Below are positions 1 through 8,064 of a stretch of DNA of 64,000 nucleotides, piece after piece. The DNA lies in NCBI GenBank assembly GCA_947624485.1, contig CANQKM010000001.1:186001-250000 (forward strand), read 5' to 3'. Source of the DNA: an uncultured Clostridia bacterium. Lineage in GTDB: Bacteria > Bacillota > Clostridia > UBA1381. Numbering within the stretch: the stretch's first letter is position 1; each line of letters begins with the position of its first letter. A model generated the notes under the pieces. That model did no database searches and was not told the origin of the DNA. It saw only the letters and a program-made list of their open reading frames with translations. Position numbers and translations under genes: made by a program.

Positions 1-4
1 CAGG

Positions 5-1144
5 CTATCCGTTTATAAGCGCGGCGGCTATGGCGCGGGCAACGTCGCGTCCGCCCTCTTTGGCTTCGTCGAGAGTGTTGCCGTTGCTGCCTACCTCAAG
101 AATAAGGCTGCCGCGTGTTGTGTGACCGTTAAAGCGTTCGGTACGCAAATTTACGGGACGCATAAGTCCCGGGTACATTATTTCCGCGCTGTTCTGTATT
201 TTGGCGGCGAATGTCAGGTTGTCGCGCCAGTTGTCGTGCCACAAGCCCATGCTGTTCGTGCCGACAACGAGCATTACCTGCGCCGTCGGTACACCGTTCT
301 GCTCGCACGCTACACGCAGGCGCGAGCCGTCGCTGTACACGAACGCGTCGCGGTGAACGTCAAGCACGACCTGTATGGACGGATTTTCTTTAAGCACGCT
401 CTCTATTGTCGACAGAGCGCGGGTATACGAGCTTTGGTACGACGGATAATCGTGGTATGTTTTGTCATGTATAACGCCTATGCCGTAGCTTGTGAGTACG
501 TTTTCTATCTCGTTGCCGACGGCAATGACATTCACATTTTCATCGGTATTGCGCTCCGTTTCGCCGCTCATCTCGTCGCCGCAGTAGCATTCCGTTGTGT
601 GCGTGTGCATAATAAGCACAAGCGGCTTGCCGTCCTCCGGCGTTATTGCGAGTTTGTCGGCGCACATCGCGTCAAGATCAACGTCGTAATTTGTGGCGTT
701 GTTAATTTTAAGTCCCACCGATGCGCATACGGCGCTGTGGTCGGGCAGCGCGGCAGGCTGCGTATTTTCTTCGGGTACCGGCGTTTCTTCCGGCTTCTCG
801 GGTTCGGTCGGCTCGCCCTCGTAGTTGTTTTCCGGAGGCTGTTCACCCTGCGGGGTTGTCCCTTTTATCGCGGCGCTGTACTCGCCTATCACGGAACCGG
901 GATCCGACAAATCTATTCCCGTGATTTTTTTCAAAATATTTCCGTCGCCGGCAACGGGAATGCCCTCTTCAAGTATACTCTCGTAGTCGTCAGCCGGCGA
1001 AAACGCCTCTTCAACACGTACCGCAGCCGCGCCGCCGCTCTTTATGATTATCGGCGCGGCTATACCCGCAGCGGCGGTGCACAATATGACGGCTGCCGCT
1101 ATGCGCGTCTTATTTTTTGTTAAAACGATAGTCTTGAATTTCAT
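5..1144 (-). CDS. spoIIP: Stage II sporulation protein P (peptidoglycan hydrolase)
   Basis: SpoIIP is an amidase/endopeptidase that works with SpoIID and SpoIIM to thin septal peptidoglycan during engulfment of the forespore. The 379-residue protein has a basic N-terminus and one membrane segment at about residues 14-36, which would anchor it with the rest outside the membrane. A proline/glutamate-rich linker covers about 95-135. The catalytic domain follows, with the family signatures HTHTTE (metal-binding histidines), DVHRD, and EVGSNGNTLDEA near the C-terminus. Start chosen at the ATG preceded by GTGAGGT. It stands alone, facing away from rplS. The usual partner gpr is not in the window and may lie beyond the left edge. 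Identification is firm. Confidence 0.95.
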   Translation of the reverse strand: MKFKTIVLTKNKTRIAAAVILCTAAAGIAAPIIIKSGGAAAVRVEEAFSPADDYESILEEGIPVAGDGNILKKITGIDLSDPGSVIGEYSAAIKGTTPQGEQPPENNYEGEPTEPEKPEETPVPEENTQPAALPDHSAVCASVGLKINNATNYDVDLDAMCADKLAITPEDGKPLVLIMHTHTTECYCGDEMSGETERNTDENVNVIAVGNEIENVLTSYGIGVIHDKTYHDYPSYQSSYTRALSTIESVLKENPSIQVVLDVHRDAFVYSDGSRLRVACEQNGVPTAQVMLVVGTNSMGLWHDNWRDNLTFAAKIQNSAEIMYPGLMRPVNLRTERFNGHTTRGSLILEVGSNGNTLDEAKEGGRDVARAIAAALING

Positions 1145-1235
1145 TATGTAACCTCACGATTGCTTGTATAAACTCTTATTTCTATTCATACGCCGCGTTT
1201 ACATAAATATGTTGTTATTTTTTTGAAAAAAAGTC

Positions 1236-1264
1236 TTGCATTTTTTTATCGGTTGTGGTACAAT
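1236..1264 (+). promoter_or_regulatory. Promoter of rplS
   Basis: TTGCAT, 17 bases, TACAAT. The predicted start near 1271 gives a leader of about 60 nt before rplS. A ribosomal-protein leader is possible there, but I see only a weak GCC/GGC hairpin at 1291-1302. Confidence 0.75.
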
Positions 1265-1334
1265 ATTGAAGTTATTACGGACAGTCCTCTGCCTCGGTCG
1301 GCACGAAAGTCTTGAAATTTAAGGAGGAATAATG

Positions 1335-1685
1335 ATGAATACACAGGAAATCATCAATAACCTGACAAAAGACCAAATCAGAACAGACCTTCCGGAACTC
1401 GTTGTGGGCAACAACGTAAAGGTTTACCAGAGAATTGTCGAGGGTTCGAGAACGAGAACTCAGATGTTTGAGGGTACAATCATTAAGGTTCAGGGAGGCG
1501 GCATTGCCAAGACATTTACGGTAAGACGCGTTTCTTACGGCGTAGGCGTAGAAAAGACTTGGCCCGTTAACTCGCCCAACATCGAGAAGATCGAAGTATC
1601 GAGAAAGGGTAAGGTAAGACGCGCGAAGCTTTACTATCTGCGTGACAGAGTCGGCAAGGCGGCAAAGGTTAAGGAAAGAATATAA
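1335..1685 (+). CDS. rplS: 50S ribosomal protein L19
   Basis: L19 sits at the 30S-50S interface of the ribosome. The protein is 116 residues, normal for the family, with the typical segments [37 protein letters not shown] and a basic C-terminus. Two ATGs are adjacent at 1332 and 1335. The AGGAGG at 1322-1327 is 4 nt from the first and 7 nt from the second, so 1335 is preferred. It has its own promoter and is followed by a hairpin with a U tract. lepB and rbgA follow, as in many Firmicutes, so some read-through is likely. Confidence 0.97.
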   Translation: MNTQEIINNLTKDQIRTDLPELVVGNNVKVYQRIVEGSRTRTQMFEGTIIKVQGGGIAKTFTVRRVSYGVGVEKTWPVNSPNIEKIEVSRKGKVRRAKLYYLRDRVGKAAKVKERI

Positions 1686-1705
1686 TGCTATCCTTAGCGG
1701 ATATG

Positions 1706-1733
1706 AAAGGGACATTGTTATGTCCCTTTTTTT
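1706..1733 (+). terminator. Rho-independent terminator after rplS
   Basis: Stem AAAGGGACAT (1706-1715), loop TGTT, complementary arm 1720-1729, running into a T tract ending at 1733. Confidence 0.85.
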
Positions 1734-1767
1734 CACACTGACCATGCAATAACGGAGGGATATATAA

Positions 1768-2523
1768 ATGAACGAAAATAACGAAGAAATCAAAAATGAA
1801 AACACCGCAGCGGAAACGGCTGAAGGCAAAAAGGAAGAAGAAAAGAAAATATGGTTTCAAAAATCCGAAAAAAGTAACATGATGCTTCCCACCGCCGCGT
1901 TCTGGCACGAGGTTCTCGAATGGGTGGTAACGCTTGCGGTAGCGTTTGCCGTTGCGTTCGCGATCAAGCTGTTTGTGTTCGATATTGTCAAGGTGGACGG
2001 TTCGAGCATGGTGCCGACACTCCACGACGGCGACAGACTTATTGTCACAAAGCTCGGCTACAAACCGAAGCAGGGCGATATTATAATCCTCGACAGCACC
2101 TACAAAAAGCGTATGGAGTACTTCGACAATTTGGCGGAGGATAAGGGCAAGGATGAGCTTTCGTTTGCAGAGAAGTTTTTTGCCGAAAGAGTGGGTATGC
2201 CCGCGCAGCTTAAAAAGAAATACTATGTAAAGCGCGTTATCGCGCTGCCCGGTCAGACCGTTGACATATCGGACGGACACGTTTACGTGGACGGTGAGAT
2301 TCTCAATGAGCCGTATTATGACGGCACAACAAGTCCGCTGTCCTCGTCATCCATGACATATCCGCTTACGGTCGAGGAAAATACGGTGTTTGTAATGGGA
2401 GATAACCGCAACAACAGTAAGGACAGCCGCTCGTCGGATCTCGGTCTTGTGCCGTATGAAGCCGTACTCGGAAAGTCGCAGCTGCGTATATGGCCCCTGA
2501 ACGCCATTGGTACGACAAAATAG
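1768..2523 (+). CDS. lepB: Signal peptidase I
   Basis: Membrane serine protease that removes signal peptides from secreted proteins. The 251-residue chain has a charged N-terminal cytoplasmic tail and one transmembrane segment at about 52-73. The catalytic Ser80 lies in GSSMVPTL and the general-base Lys155 in YYVKRVIALPG; box E is VFVMGDNRNNSKDSR. The N-terminal tail is unusually rich in Glu, Lys and Asn. CGGAGGG stands upstream of the ATG. The gene lies between the rplS terminator and rbgA, whose start is 8 nt after the lepB stop. Confidence 0.95.
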   Translation: MNENNEEIKNENTAAETAEGKKEEEKKIWFQKSEKSNMMLPTAAFWHEVLEWVVTLAVAFAVAFAIKLFVFDIVKVDGSSMVPTLHDGDRLIVTKLGYKPKQGDIIILDSTYKKRMEYFDNLAEDKGKDELSFAEKFFAERVGMPAQLKKKYYVKRVIALPGQTVDISDGHVYVDGEILNEPYYDGTTSPLSSSSMTYPLTVEENTVFVMGDNRNNSKDSRSSDLGLVPYEAVLGKSQLRIWPLNAIGTTK

Positions 2524-2531
2524 GTGTAACA

Positions 2532-3392
2532 ATGCAGAATTTACAGTGGTACCCCGGTCACATGGCAAAAACGCGCCGCATGATCGAGGATAATCTGAAG
2601 ATGATAGATGTCGTTATCGAAATTCTCGACGCGCGTATCCCCTATTCGGGACGCAACCCGAATTTCGACGATATAATAAAAAACAAGCCTCGGCTGCTCG
2701 TACTCAACAAATCCGACCTTGCCGACAAGCGCAGAACGGATATGTGGATCAAGTGGTACGCCGACAGAGGCGTAAGGGTAATACCGATAAGCTGCGCCAC
2801 AGGCGCGGGGCTTAACAAGGTTCTTAACGAGGCTAATGCTCTTGTCGGCGACAAGATAGAGCGCGAGAAGGAAAAAGGCAGAAACAGGACGCTGCGCATT
2901 ATGACCGTCGGTATACCGAACGTCGGTAAATCCAGTCTTATAAACCGTCTGCTCGGCAAGGCGAGCGCGAAAACGGGCGACCGTCCAGGCGTTACGCGCG
3001 GTAAACAGTGGCTTAAAATTAAAGGCGGCGCGGAGCTTCTCGACACGCCGGGCATATTGCCGCCGAAGTTTGAGGATCAGGCTGTGGCTGTGCGGCTCGC
3101 GTACACGGGCGCGATCAAGGACGAGATTATGAATACGGAGCTTCTCGCCTACTCCCTGTGCGAATATCTGCGCGACAACTACCCCGACGAGCTGTGCGCA
3201 AGGTACAAGCTCGATACGGTTGCGGAGCTTAAGGGCTACGAGGTGCTTGAAAAGATAGGCAGAAAGCGCGGATTTGTAATATCCGGCGGCGAGGTTGACA
3301 TGGAGCGCGCCGCAAACACCGTTTTAGACGAGCTTCGCGGTGCGAAAATCGGCGCGGTAACGCTCGAAACGCCCGACGATATTGAAGAATAA
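2532..3392 (+). CDS. rbgA: Ribosome biogenesis GTPase RbgA/YlqF
   Basis: Circularly permuted GTPase needed for late 50S subunit assembly. The order of motifs shows the permutation: G4 (LNKSD) comes first, then G1 (GIPNVGKSS), then G3 (DTPG). The N-terminus NLQWYPGHMAKTRR and the C-terminal helical domain fit the family. I chose the ATG at 2532 because the conserved N-terminus begins there; the frame is open back to 2490, inside lepB. The ribosome binding site is weak (AGGTG at 2522-2526, touching the lepB stop), which suggests translational coupling. The protein is 286 residues, normal length. Confidence 0.95.
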   Translation: MQNLQWYPGHMAKTRRMIEDNLKMIDVVIEILDARIPYSGRNPNFDDIIKNKPRLLVLNKSDLADKRRTDMWIKWYADRGVRVIPISCATGAGLNKVLNEANALVGDKIEREKEKGRNRTLRIMTVGIPNVGKSSLINRLLGKASAKTGDRPGVTRGKQWLKIKGGAELLDTPGILPPKFEDQAVAVRLAYTGAIKDEIMNTELLAYSLCEYLRDNYPDELCARYKLDTVAELKGYEVLEKIGRKRGFVISGGEVDMERAANTVLDELRGAKIGAVTLETPDDIEE

Positions 3393-3402
3393 TACGTAAA
3401 AA

Positions 3403-3428
3403 CATATCGTATAATGCGATATGCTTTT
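3403..3428 (+). terminator. Likely terminator after rbgA
   Basis: Stem CATATCG (3403-3409) pairs with CGATATG (3417-3423), followed by CTTTTTATA. The stem is short and AT-rich. Confidence 0.55.
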
Positions 3429-3433
3429 TATAT

Positions 3434-3468
3434 AAAAAAATACGAAACGGCTGTATACCGTTTCGTAT
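3434..3468 (-). terminator. Terminator of the HPr-like gene
   Basis: An 11-bp stem, ATACGAAACGG (3440-3450) with 3458-3468. On the minus strand it runs into seven T residues (3434-3440). Together with the previous hairpin it insulates convergent genes. Confidence 0.8.
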
Positions 3469-3494
3469 CTAAAATCAATTTTATGTAGCTTAAA

Positions 3495-3725
3495 TTACTT
3501 AATGATGAACTTGTCGAGTTCAGCTACAAAAGCGTCGCAGTCGTCGCTGTGAACCTCTACCTTTATCGGCTTTGAGAGGTCAAGGCTGAATATACCCATG
3601 ATTGACTTAGCGTCTACAACATATCTGCCGGACGTTAAATCAACGTCGAAATCATACTTGCTTACGGTGTTCACGAAATCTTTTACGTCATTGATTGAAC
3701 CTAACAGAAGATTAAATGTTTTCAT
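3495..3725 (-). CDS. HPr-like protein lacking the phospho-accepting histidine (Crh-like)
   Basis: The 76 residues fit the HPr fold of the phosphotransferase system. The regulatory serine loop is conserved (AKSIMGIFSL, matching the Ser46 region). The active-site segment, normally GLHARPA with His15, reads LGSINDVKDF, so there is no histidine to carry phosphate from enzyme I. By analogy with Bacillus Crh it is more likely a regulator, phosphorylated on serine by HPr kinase, than a sugar-transport phosphocarrier; that role is inference. GAGGAGG precedes the ATG. The gene is monocistronic, with its own promoter and terminator, and divergent from mtaB. Confidence 0.8.
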   Translation of the reverse strand: MKTFNLLLGSINDVKDFVNTVSKYDFDVDLTSGRYVVDAKSIMGIFSLDLSKPIKVEVHSDDCDAFVAELDKFIIK

Positions 3726-3782
3726 AATTATTTCCTCCTCATTTTCATATCTTTCCTGTTTGTGTCTTTGTTACACATTCTA

Positions 3783-3811
3783 ATAATACATCTTTTTTCC
3801 CAAATAGTCAA
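3783..3811 (-). promoter_or_regulatory. Promoter of the HPr-like gene
   Basis: Minus strand: TTGACT (3806-3811), 17 bases, TATTAT (3783-3788). It is back to back with the mtaB promoter. Confidence 0.75.
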
Positions 3812-3817
3812 TAGGTA

Positions 3818-3846
3818 TTGCTTTTTTTTGTTAAATTTTATATAAT
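3818..3846 (+). promoter_or_regulatory. Promoter of mtaB
   Basis: TTGCTT (3818-3823), 17 bases, TATAAT (3841-3846). Its -35 lies 6 bp from the -35 of the opposing promoter. Confidence 0.75.
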
Positions 3847-3912
3847 AATGCTAATGCGGATATTGAAATGGTCAATATTTTGGTAAATCTGTTTACATAA
3901 AGAGGTAATGAA

Positions 3913-5208
3913 ATGAAAAAAACGGCATTTTACACGCTCGGTTGTAAGGTAAATCAGTATGAAACGGAGGCAATGGCGGAGCTTTTCGCGGATGCAGGGT
4001 ACGAAATATGCGATTTTTCCGAAAAAGCGGACGTGTACGTTATAAATACATGCTCTGTAACGAATATGGGCGACAGGAAATCGCGGCAGGTTATACGCAG
4101 GGCTAAAAAGACGAACCCCAACGCGATTGTGGCTGTAACCGGTTGCTATGCTCAAACCGCGCCCGATGAGATACTCGGTATAGACGGCGTGAATATCGTT
4201 ATAGGCACAAAAGGCAGAGGCGATATTGTGCGTCTTGTCGAGGATGCGGCAACGGGCGCACCGGTAAATTGCGTGTCGGATATAATGACGAACCACGAGT
4301 TTGAGGAGCTTAATATAAAACGCTACATGAACAGGACGAGGGCGTTTATAAAAATTCAGGAGGGGTGCAGTCAGTTCTGCTCGTACTGCATTATTCCCTA
4401 CGCGCGCGGTCCGGTGAGAAGCAGAAATGCCGACGAGGTTATATGCGAGGTTAAGCGGCTCGCGCAAAACGGCTACAAGGAGATTATTCTCGTCGGTATA
4501 CACGTCGCGTCATACGGTAAGGATTTGAATGACGCGAGCCTTGAAAAACTTATAACGGAGCTTGACGGCATAGACGGAATCGAGCGTATACGGCTTTCGT
4601 CGATCGAGCCGATGACGCTCGACCAAAAGTTTATTGACAGCATAAAGTCGTCGAAAAAGCTGTGCCATCACTTCCATATTTCATTGCAGTCGGGCTGCGA
4701 CGAAACGCTTAAACGCATGAACCGCAAGTATACGCCGGAGCAGTTTGCCGGAATTGTGGACGGCATAAGAGACGCGTTCCCCGACGCGGCGGTCACGACT
4801 GATATAATGGTCGGTTTCCCGGGTGAAACGGACGGGGAATTTGCGCAAACGGCGGAATTTGTGAGTAAAACGGCATTTGCTGATGCGCATATATTCCAGT
4901 ACTCGCGCCGCAGAGGTACTCCCGCGGCAAAGCGCGCCGACCAGGTTTCGCCCGAGGTAAAGGAAAAACGCGCAAAAGTTATCGCTGAAATTACCCAAAA
5001 AAGCCGTGACGCGTTTCTTGCGCGGTTTGTCGGCAAAACGATGCGCGTGCTGTTCGAGCAGCGCGCCGCCGACGGTATGTTTGAGGGAAAGACGGATAAT
5101 TATATCACCGTTCACGCGCCGTCGGACACGGATTTGAACGACGAGTTCCGCGATATTGCGCTTGAAAAGCATGAGAACGGCGTAATGTACGGTCATATCG
5201 TCGGATAA
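3913..5208 (+). CDS. mtaB: tRNA t6A37 methylthiotransferase MtaB
   Basis: Radical-SAM methylthiotransferase that converts t6A37 to ms2t6A37 in tRNAs reading ANN codons. The N-terminal UPF0004 domain starts with TLGCKVNQYETEAM and carries the three cysteines for the first cluster (CKVNQ, NTCSV, GCYAQ). The radical-SAM CxxxCxxC is CSQFCSYC at about residue 153. A C-terminal TRAM-like region completes the 431 residues. YTLGCKVNQYE separates MtaB from the MiaB and RimO subfamilies. Its substrate modification is made by TsaD, also in this window (48081-49082). AGAGGT precedes the ATG. Confidence 0.93.
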   Translation: MKKTAFYTLGCKVNQYETEAMAELFADAGYEICDFSEKADVYVINTCSVTNMGDRKSRQVIRRAKKTNPNAIVAVTGCYAQTAPDEILGIDGVNIVIGTKGRGDIVRLVEDAATGAPVNCVSDIMTNHEFEELNIKRYMNRTRAFIKIQEGCSQFCSYCIIPYARGPVRSRNADEVICEVKRLAQNGYKEIILVGIHVASYGKDLNDASLEKLITELDGIDGIERIRLSSIEPMTLDQKFIDSIKSSKKLCHHFHISLQSGCDETLKRMNRKYTPEQFAGIVDGIRDAFPDAAVTTDIMVGFPGETDGEFAQTAEFVSKTAFADAHIFQYSRRRGTPAAKRADQVSPEVKEKRAKVIAEITQKSRDAFLARFVGKTMRVLFEQRAADGMFEGKTDNYITVHAPSDTDLNDEFRDIALEKHENGVMYGHIVG

Positions 5209-5210
5209 GA

Positions 5211-5239
5211 AAAAAGCGTATCGCAATGATACGCTTTTT
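5211..5239. terminator. Bidirectional terminator between mtaB and the CD1247-like gene
   Basis: A 12-bp stem (5211-5222 with 5228-5239) has A-rich and T-rich outer ends, so it can serve both convergent genes. Confidence 0.85.
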
Positions 5240-5251
5240 ACGTTGCTTAAC

Positions 5252-5707
5252 TTATTCGTCCTCATCTTCGTCAGCGCCGATGTTAAACTCAAGCTCTATT
5301 TCCTCGTGGCAGTTCGGACATACGATCGCGCTGTCCTCGTCAATCATGTCAAAGTCAATCATAACGTCCTCACCGCAGTTTGGACACTCGATTTCAAAGT
5401 AATCTCCGCCGTCCTCGTCAAGCTCGTCGTCATAATCGCTGTCGTCGTAATCGTCATCAGCGTAGTCACCGTCGTCGTAATCGTCGCCGTAAAGGTCGTC
5501 AGCCATAGAGAAAAGTACTTCGTCAAGCTCGTCGGTTACGTCCTCAACGTCCATAACTCTGTCCTCAAGCTCGCTTATCTTATCAGCCATAGCTCCGATA
5601 ACGTCTATAAGCTTCATAATGAGCTTGCCCTCGTCGCTTTTGGGGCTTATGTCAAGTCCCTCGGCGTAACCCTTAAGGTATGCCGCCTGTTTGATTAAAT
5701 CTTCCAT
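5252..5707 (-). CDS. Acidic zinc-ribbon protein, CD1247 N-terminal-domain type
   Basis: A 151-residue, very acidic protein. The N-terminal ~65 residues are predicted helical (LIKQAAYLKGYAEGLDI...) and match what is annotated in Clostridia as the CD1247 N-terminal domain. A central stretch of about 30 residues is almost only Asp, Tyr and Glu. The C-terminus has a two-CxxC zinc ribbon (CPNCGED and CPNCHEE). Function is unknown. It lies immediately upstream of nothing but downstream of efp in the same direction (18-nt gap), an arrangement I recall from other Clostridia. AGGAGG precedes the start. Confidence 0.75.
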   Translation of the reverse strand: MEDLIKQAAYLKGYAEGLDISPKSDEGKLIMKLIDVIGAMADKISELEDRVMDVEDVTDELDEVLFSMADDLYGDDYDDGDYADDDYDDSDYDDELDEDGGDYFEIECPNCGEDVMIDFDMIDEDSAIVCPNCHEEIELEFNIGADEDEDE

Positions 5708-5725
5708 AGTATACCTCCTACAGAA

Positions 5726-6286
5726 TTACTTTACGCGTTCCATGTACTCGCCCGTCCTCGTGTCTACTCTTATCATCTCGTTCACGTCAATGAACAGAGG
5801 AACGTTGATAACCGCGCCCGTTTCAAGCGTAGCCGGCTTCATCGCGTTTGTTGAGGTGTTGCCCGCAAAGCCCGGCTCTGTTTCCGTTACCTGAAGCTCC
5901 ACGAATGTCGGAGGCTCCACGCCGAAGATATTGCCCTTGTAGGACATAATCTTGCACACGTCGTTTTCCTTGACGAACTTCATTTCATTCTCGATCTCAC
6001 TCTTCGCAATGTCGATCATGTCGTAAGTTTCGTTATCCATGAAGTGGTAGAAATCGTCGTCGCCGTAGGAATACGACATATCCTTTCTGTCAATGTGCGC
6101 TTCCTCGAATTTTTCGGTCGGTCTGAAGGTCTTTTCAACCACGCCGCCGTTTATTACGTTCTTGAGCTTCGTTCTTACGAACGCCGCGCCCTTGCCCGGC
6201 TTAACGTGCTGAAACTCGACTATCTGGTATACGTTACCCTCAGATTCAAACGTTCTGCCGTTTCTAAAATCACCTGCTGTAATCAT
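5726..6286 (-). CDS. efp: Elongation factor P
   Basis: EF-P relieves ribosome stalling at polyproline. The 186 residues have the three-barrel layout. The modification loop KPGKGAAF places a lysine at position 32, the site modified in Bacillus and E. coli. An arginine-type (EarP) site is not present. The ATG at 6286 is preceded by CAGGAGGA; the frame stays open further upstream, but that part lies inside the promoter. It is first in a two-gene unit with the CD1247-like gene. No modification enzyme is seen nearby. Confidence 0.95.
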   Translation of the reverse strand: MITAGDFRNGRTFESEGNVYQIVEFQHVKPGKGAAFVRTKLKNVINGGVVEKTFRPTEKFEEAHIDRKDMSYSYGDDDFYHFMDNETYDMIDIAKSEIENEMKFVKENDVCKIMSYKGNIFGVEPPTFVELQVTETEPGFAGNTSTNAMKPATLETGAVINVPLFIDVNEMIRVDTRTGEYMERVK

Positions 6287-6329
6287 AAAAAATCCTCCTG
6301 TGTCATTTGTTTCTATTCCTAATGTATAT

Positions 6330-6358
6330 ATTCTAATATATTTTGCCCGAAAAGTCAA
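6330..6358 (-). promoter_or_regulatory. Promoter of efp
   Basis: Minus strand: TTGACT (6353-6358), 17 bases, TAGAAT (6330-6335). Confidence 0.8.
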
Positions 6359-6362
6359 CATA

Positions 6363-6394
6363 AAAAGAGCCAAAACTTGGAATTTGGCTCTTTT
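6363..6394 (-). terminator. Terminator after the acyl-CoA ligase gene
   Basis: A 12-bp stem, AAAAGAGCCAAA (6363-6374) with 6383-6394, ending in T residues on the minus strand. It abuts the efp -35 element, so the efp promoter starts right where upstream transcription ends. Confidence 0.8.
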
Positions 6395-6402
6395 CGTGCG
6401 AT

Positions 6403-8037
6403 TTAATTTTCAATCTGTGATTTTACAAGGCTTTCGCCGCAGTAAATTTCGCGCAGCTTCGGCTTTTCTATCTTGCCCGTCGGGTTGCGCGGCACGTCGG
6501 CGAATATGATTTTGCGCGGACGCTTGTAGCGCGGCAATTCGAGACAAAACTCGTTTATGTCGTCCTCGGTGCATTTTACGTTCGGCTTAAGCTCGATTAT
6601 GGCAGCCGTAATTTCGCCCAAACGGTGGTCGGGCAGACCGATTACGGCTACATCCTTAATCGCGTCGTTCTTTCTTAAAAAGTCCTCGATCTGTACCGGA
6701 TAGATATTCTCGCCGCCGGAGATTATTACATCCTTCGCGCGGTCAACGAGGTATATAAATCCGTCCTCGTCCTCCTGCGCGACGTCGCCGGTAAGGAGCC
6801 AGCCGTCCTTTAACACCTCGTCGGTCGATTTTTTATCGTTGTAGTAGCAAAGCATTACGCCGGGACCTTTTACGCATAATTCGCCGACCTCGCCCCGTTT
6901 AACCTCGCTGCCGTCGGGATTTATGATTTTCGTTTCCCAGCCGTAGCCCGCCTTGCCTATCGCGCCGACCTTGTGTATATTCTCAATGCCGAGGTGTACG
7001 CAGCCCGGGCCTATCGACTCGGACAAGCCGTAGTTTGTATCGTAGTCGTGATTGGGGAAATGCTCCTTCCAGCGCTTGATAAGGCTCGGCGGCACCGGCT
7101 GCGCGCCTATGTGCATGAGCCGCCACTGTGAAAGGTTGTATTTCTCCGGCTTTATCTCACCGCTGTCTATCGCGTCAAGAATGTCCTGCGCCCACGGCAC
7201 GAGCAGCCACACTATCGTACATTCCTCCTCCGATACGGCGCGGAGTATCCACTCGGGTTTTATACCCTTCAGAAGCACCGCCTTGCCGCCTGAAATAAGC
7301 GAGCCGAACCAGTGCATTTTCGCGCCCGTATGGTAGAGCGGCGGTATGCAGAGGAACACATCGTCATGCGTCTGACCGTGGTGCTTCTGCTCCACATTCG
7401 CGCTGTGCATAAGACTTGTGTGGTCGTGCAGTATCGCCTTCGGGAAACCCGTCGTGCCGGACGAGAAATAAATTGCCGCATGGTCGTTGTCGGTAATCTC
7501 CACGTCCGGCTTTATCGAGCGCATAAACTTCACAAGATAATTGTAGCTCTCCGCGAACGTCGGGCATGACGCGCCAACAAAGAACGTCTGCTTCACGTTC
7601 GGTATTTTATCGCATATTTCCTCCACTCTGCCGATAAACTCCGGCCCGAAAATCAGCGCGTCCGCTTCGGCAAGCTCAATACAATACTTTATTTCGTCGG
7701 CTGTGTAGCGGTAATTCAAGGGTACGGCTATTGCGCCCGCCTTGAGCGTGCCGAAATAAACCGGCAGCCATTCAAGGCAGTTCATCAGAAGTATAGCCAC
7801 CTTGTCGCCCTTCTTTATGCCGCGGCTCAATAAAAGATTTGCAAAGCGGTTAGCGCGTTTGTCAAATTCCTTCCATGTGATTTCGGTGCGTCCCGCTTCC
7901 ATGGGGTTTGTTTCGATAAGCGCGTACTCTCTCCACGTGACCTTTGAGTGTTCCATCACCTTCGGATTTATTTCAACGAGCGCGACCTCATCCGCGTACT
8001 GCTCCGCGTTTCTTTCAAGCAGTTCTGTAATTGGCAT
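6403..8037 (-). CDS. Acyl-CoA ligase of the class I adenylate-forming family
   Basis: AMP-binding enzyme that would activate a carboxylic acid to an acyl-adenylate and then a CoA thioester. The 544 residues show the P-loop-like [12 protein letters not shown], the LTGD motif, [16 protein letters not shown], and the catalytic lysine motif [10 protein letters not shown] near the C-terminus. Substrate cannot be read from the sequence; medium/long-chain fatty or aromatic acids are possible. The N-terminus holds an imperfect ~21-residue tandem duplication (INP...VTWREY, then TNP...ITWKEF), which is unusual. It lies 27 nt after a sodium:solute symporter gene in the same direction, so the pair may import and activate an organic acid. 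GGGGAG precedes the ATG. Confidence 0.85.
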   Translation of the reverse strand: MPITELLERNAEQYADEVALVEINPKVMEHSKVTWREYALIETNPMEAGRTEITWKEFDKRANRFANLLLSRGIKKGDKVAILLMNCLEWLPVYFGTLKAGAIAVPLNYRYTADEIKYCIELAEADALIFGPEFIGRVEEICDKIPNVKQTFFVGASCPTFAESYNYLVKFMRSIKPDVEITDNDHAAIYFSSGTTGFPKAILHDHTSLMHSANVEQKHHGQTHDDVFLCIPPLYHTGAKMHWFGSLISGGKAVLLKGIKPEWILRAVSEEECTIVWLLVPWAQDILDAIDSGEIKPEKYNLSQWRLMHIGAQPVPPSLIKRWKEHFPNHDYDTNYGLSESIGPGCVHLGIENIHKVGAIGKAGYGWETKIINPDGSEVKRGEVGELCVKGPGVMLCYYNDKKSTDEVLKDGWLLTGDVAQEDEDGFIYLVDRAKDVIISGGENIYPVQIEDFLRKNDAIKDVAVIGLPDHRLGEITAAIIELKPNVKCTEDDINEFCLELPRYKRPRKIIFADVPRNPTGKIEKPKLREIYCGESLVKSQIEN

Positions 8038-8064
8038 TGTTCTCTCCCCTTTTCGCGCGGCTTA

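Noticed and set aside
122-1123. Long plus-strand open frame opposite spoIIP
   Set aside because: It mirrors the spoIIP gene, lacks a ribosome binding site and has no recognisable protein features; spoIIP has clear motifs.
1271-1331. L19 leader RNA
   Set aside because: No convincing fold beyond a 3-bp hairpin could be drawn; needs a covariance model.
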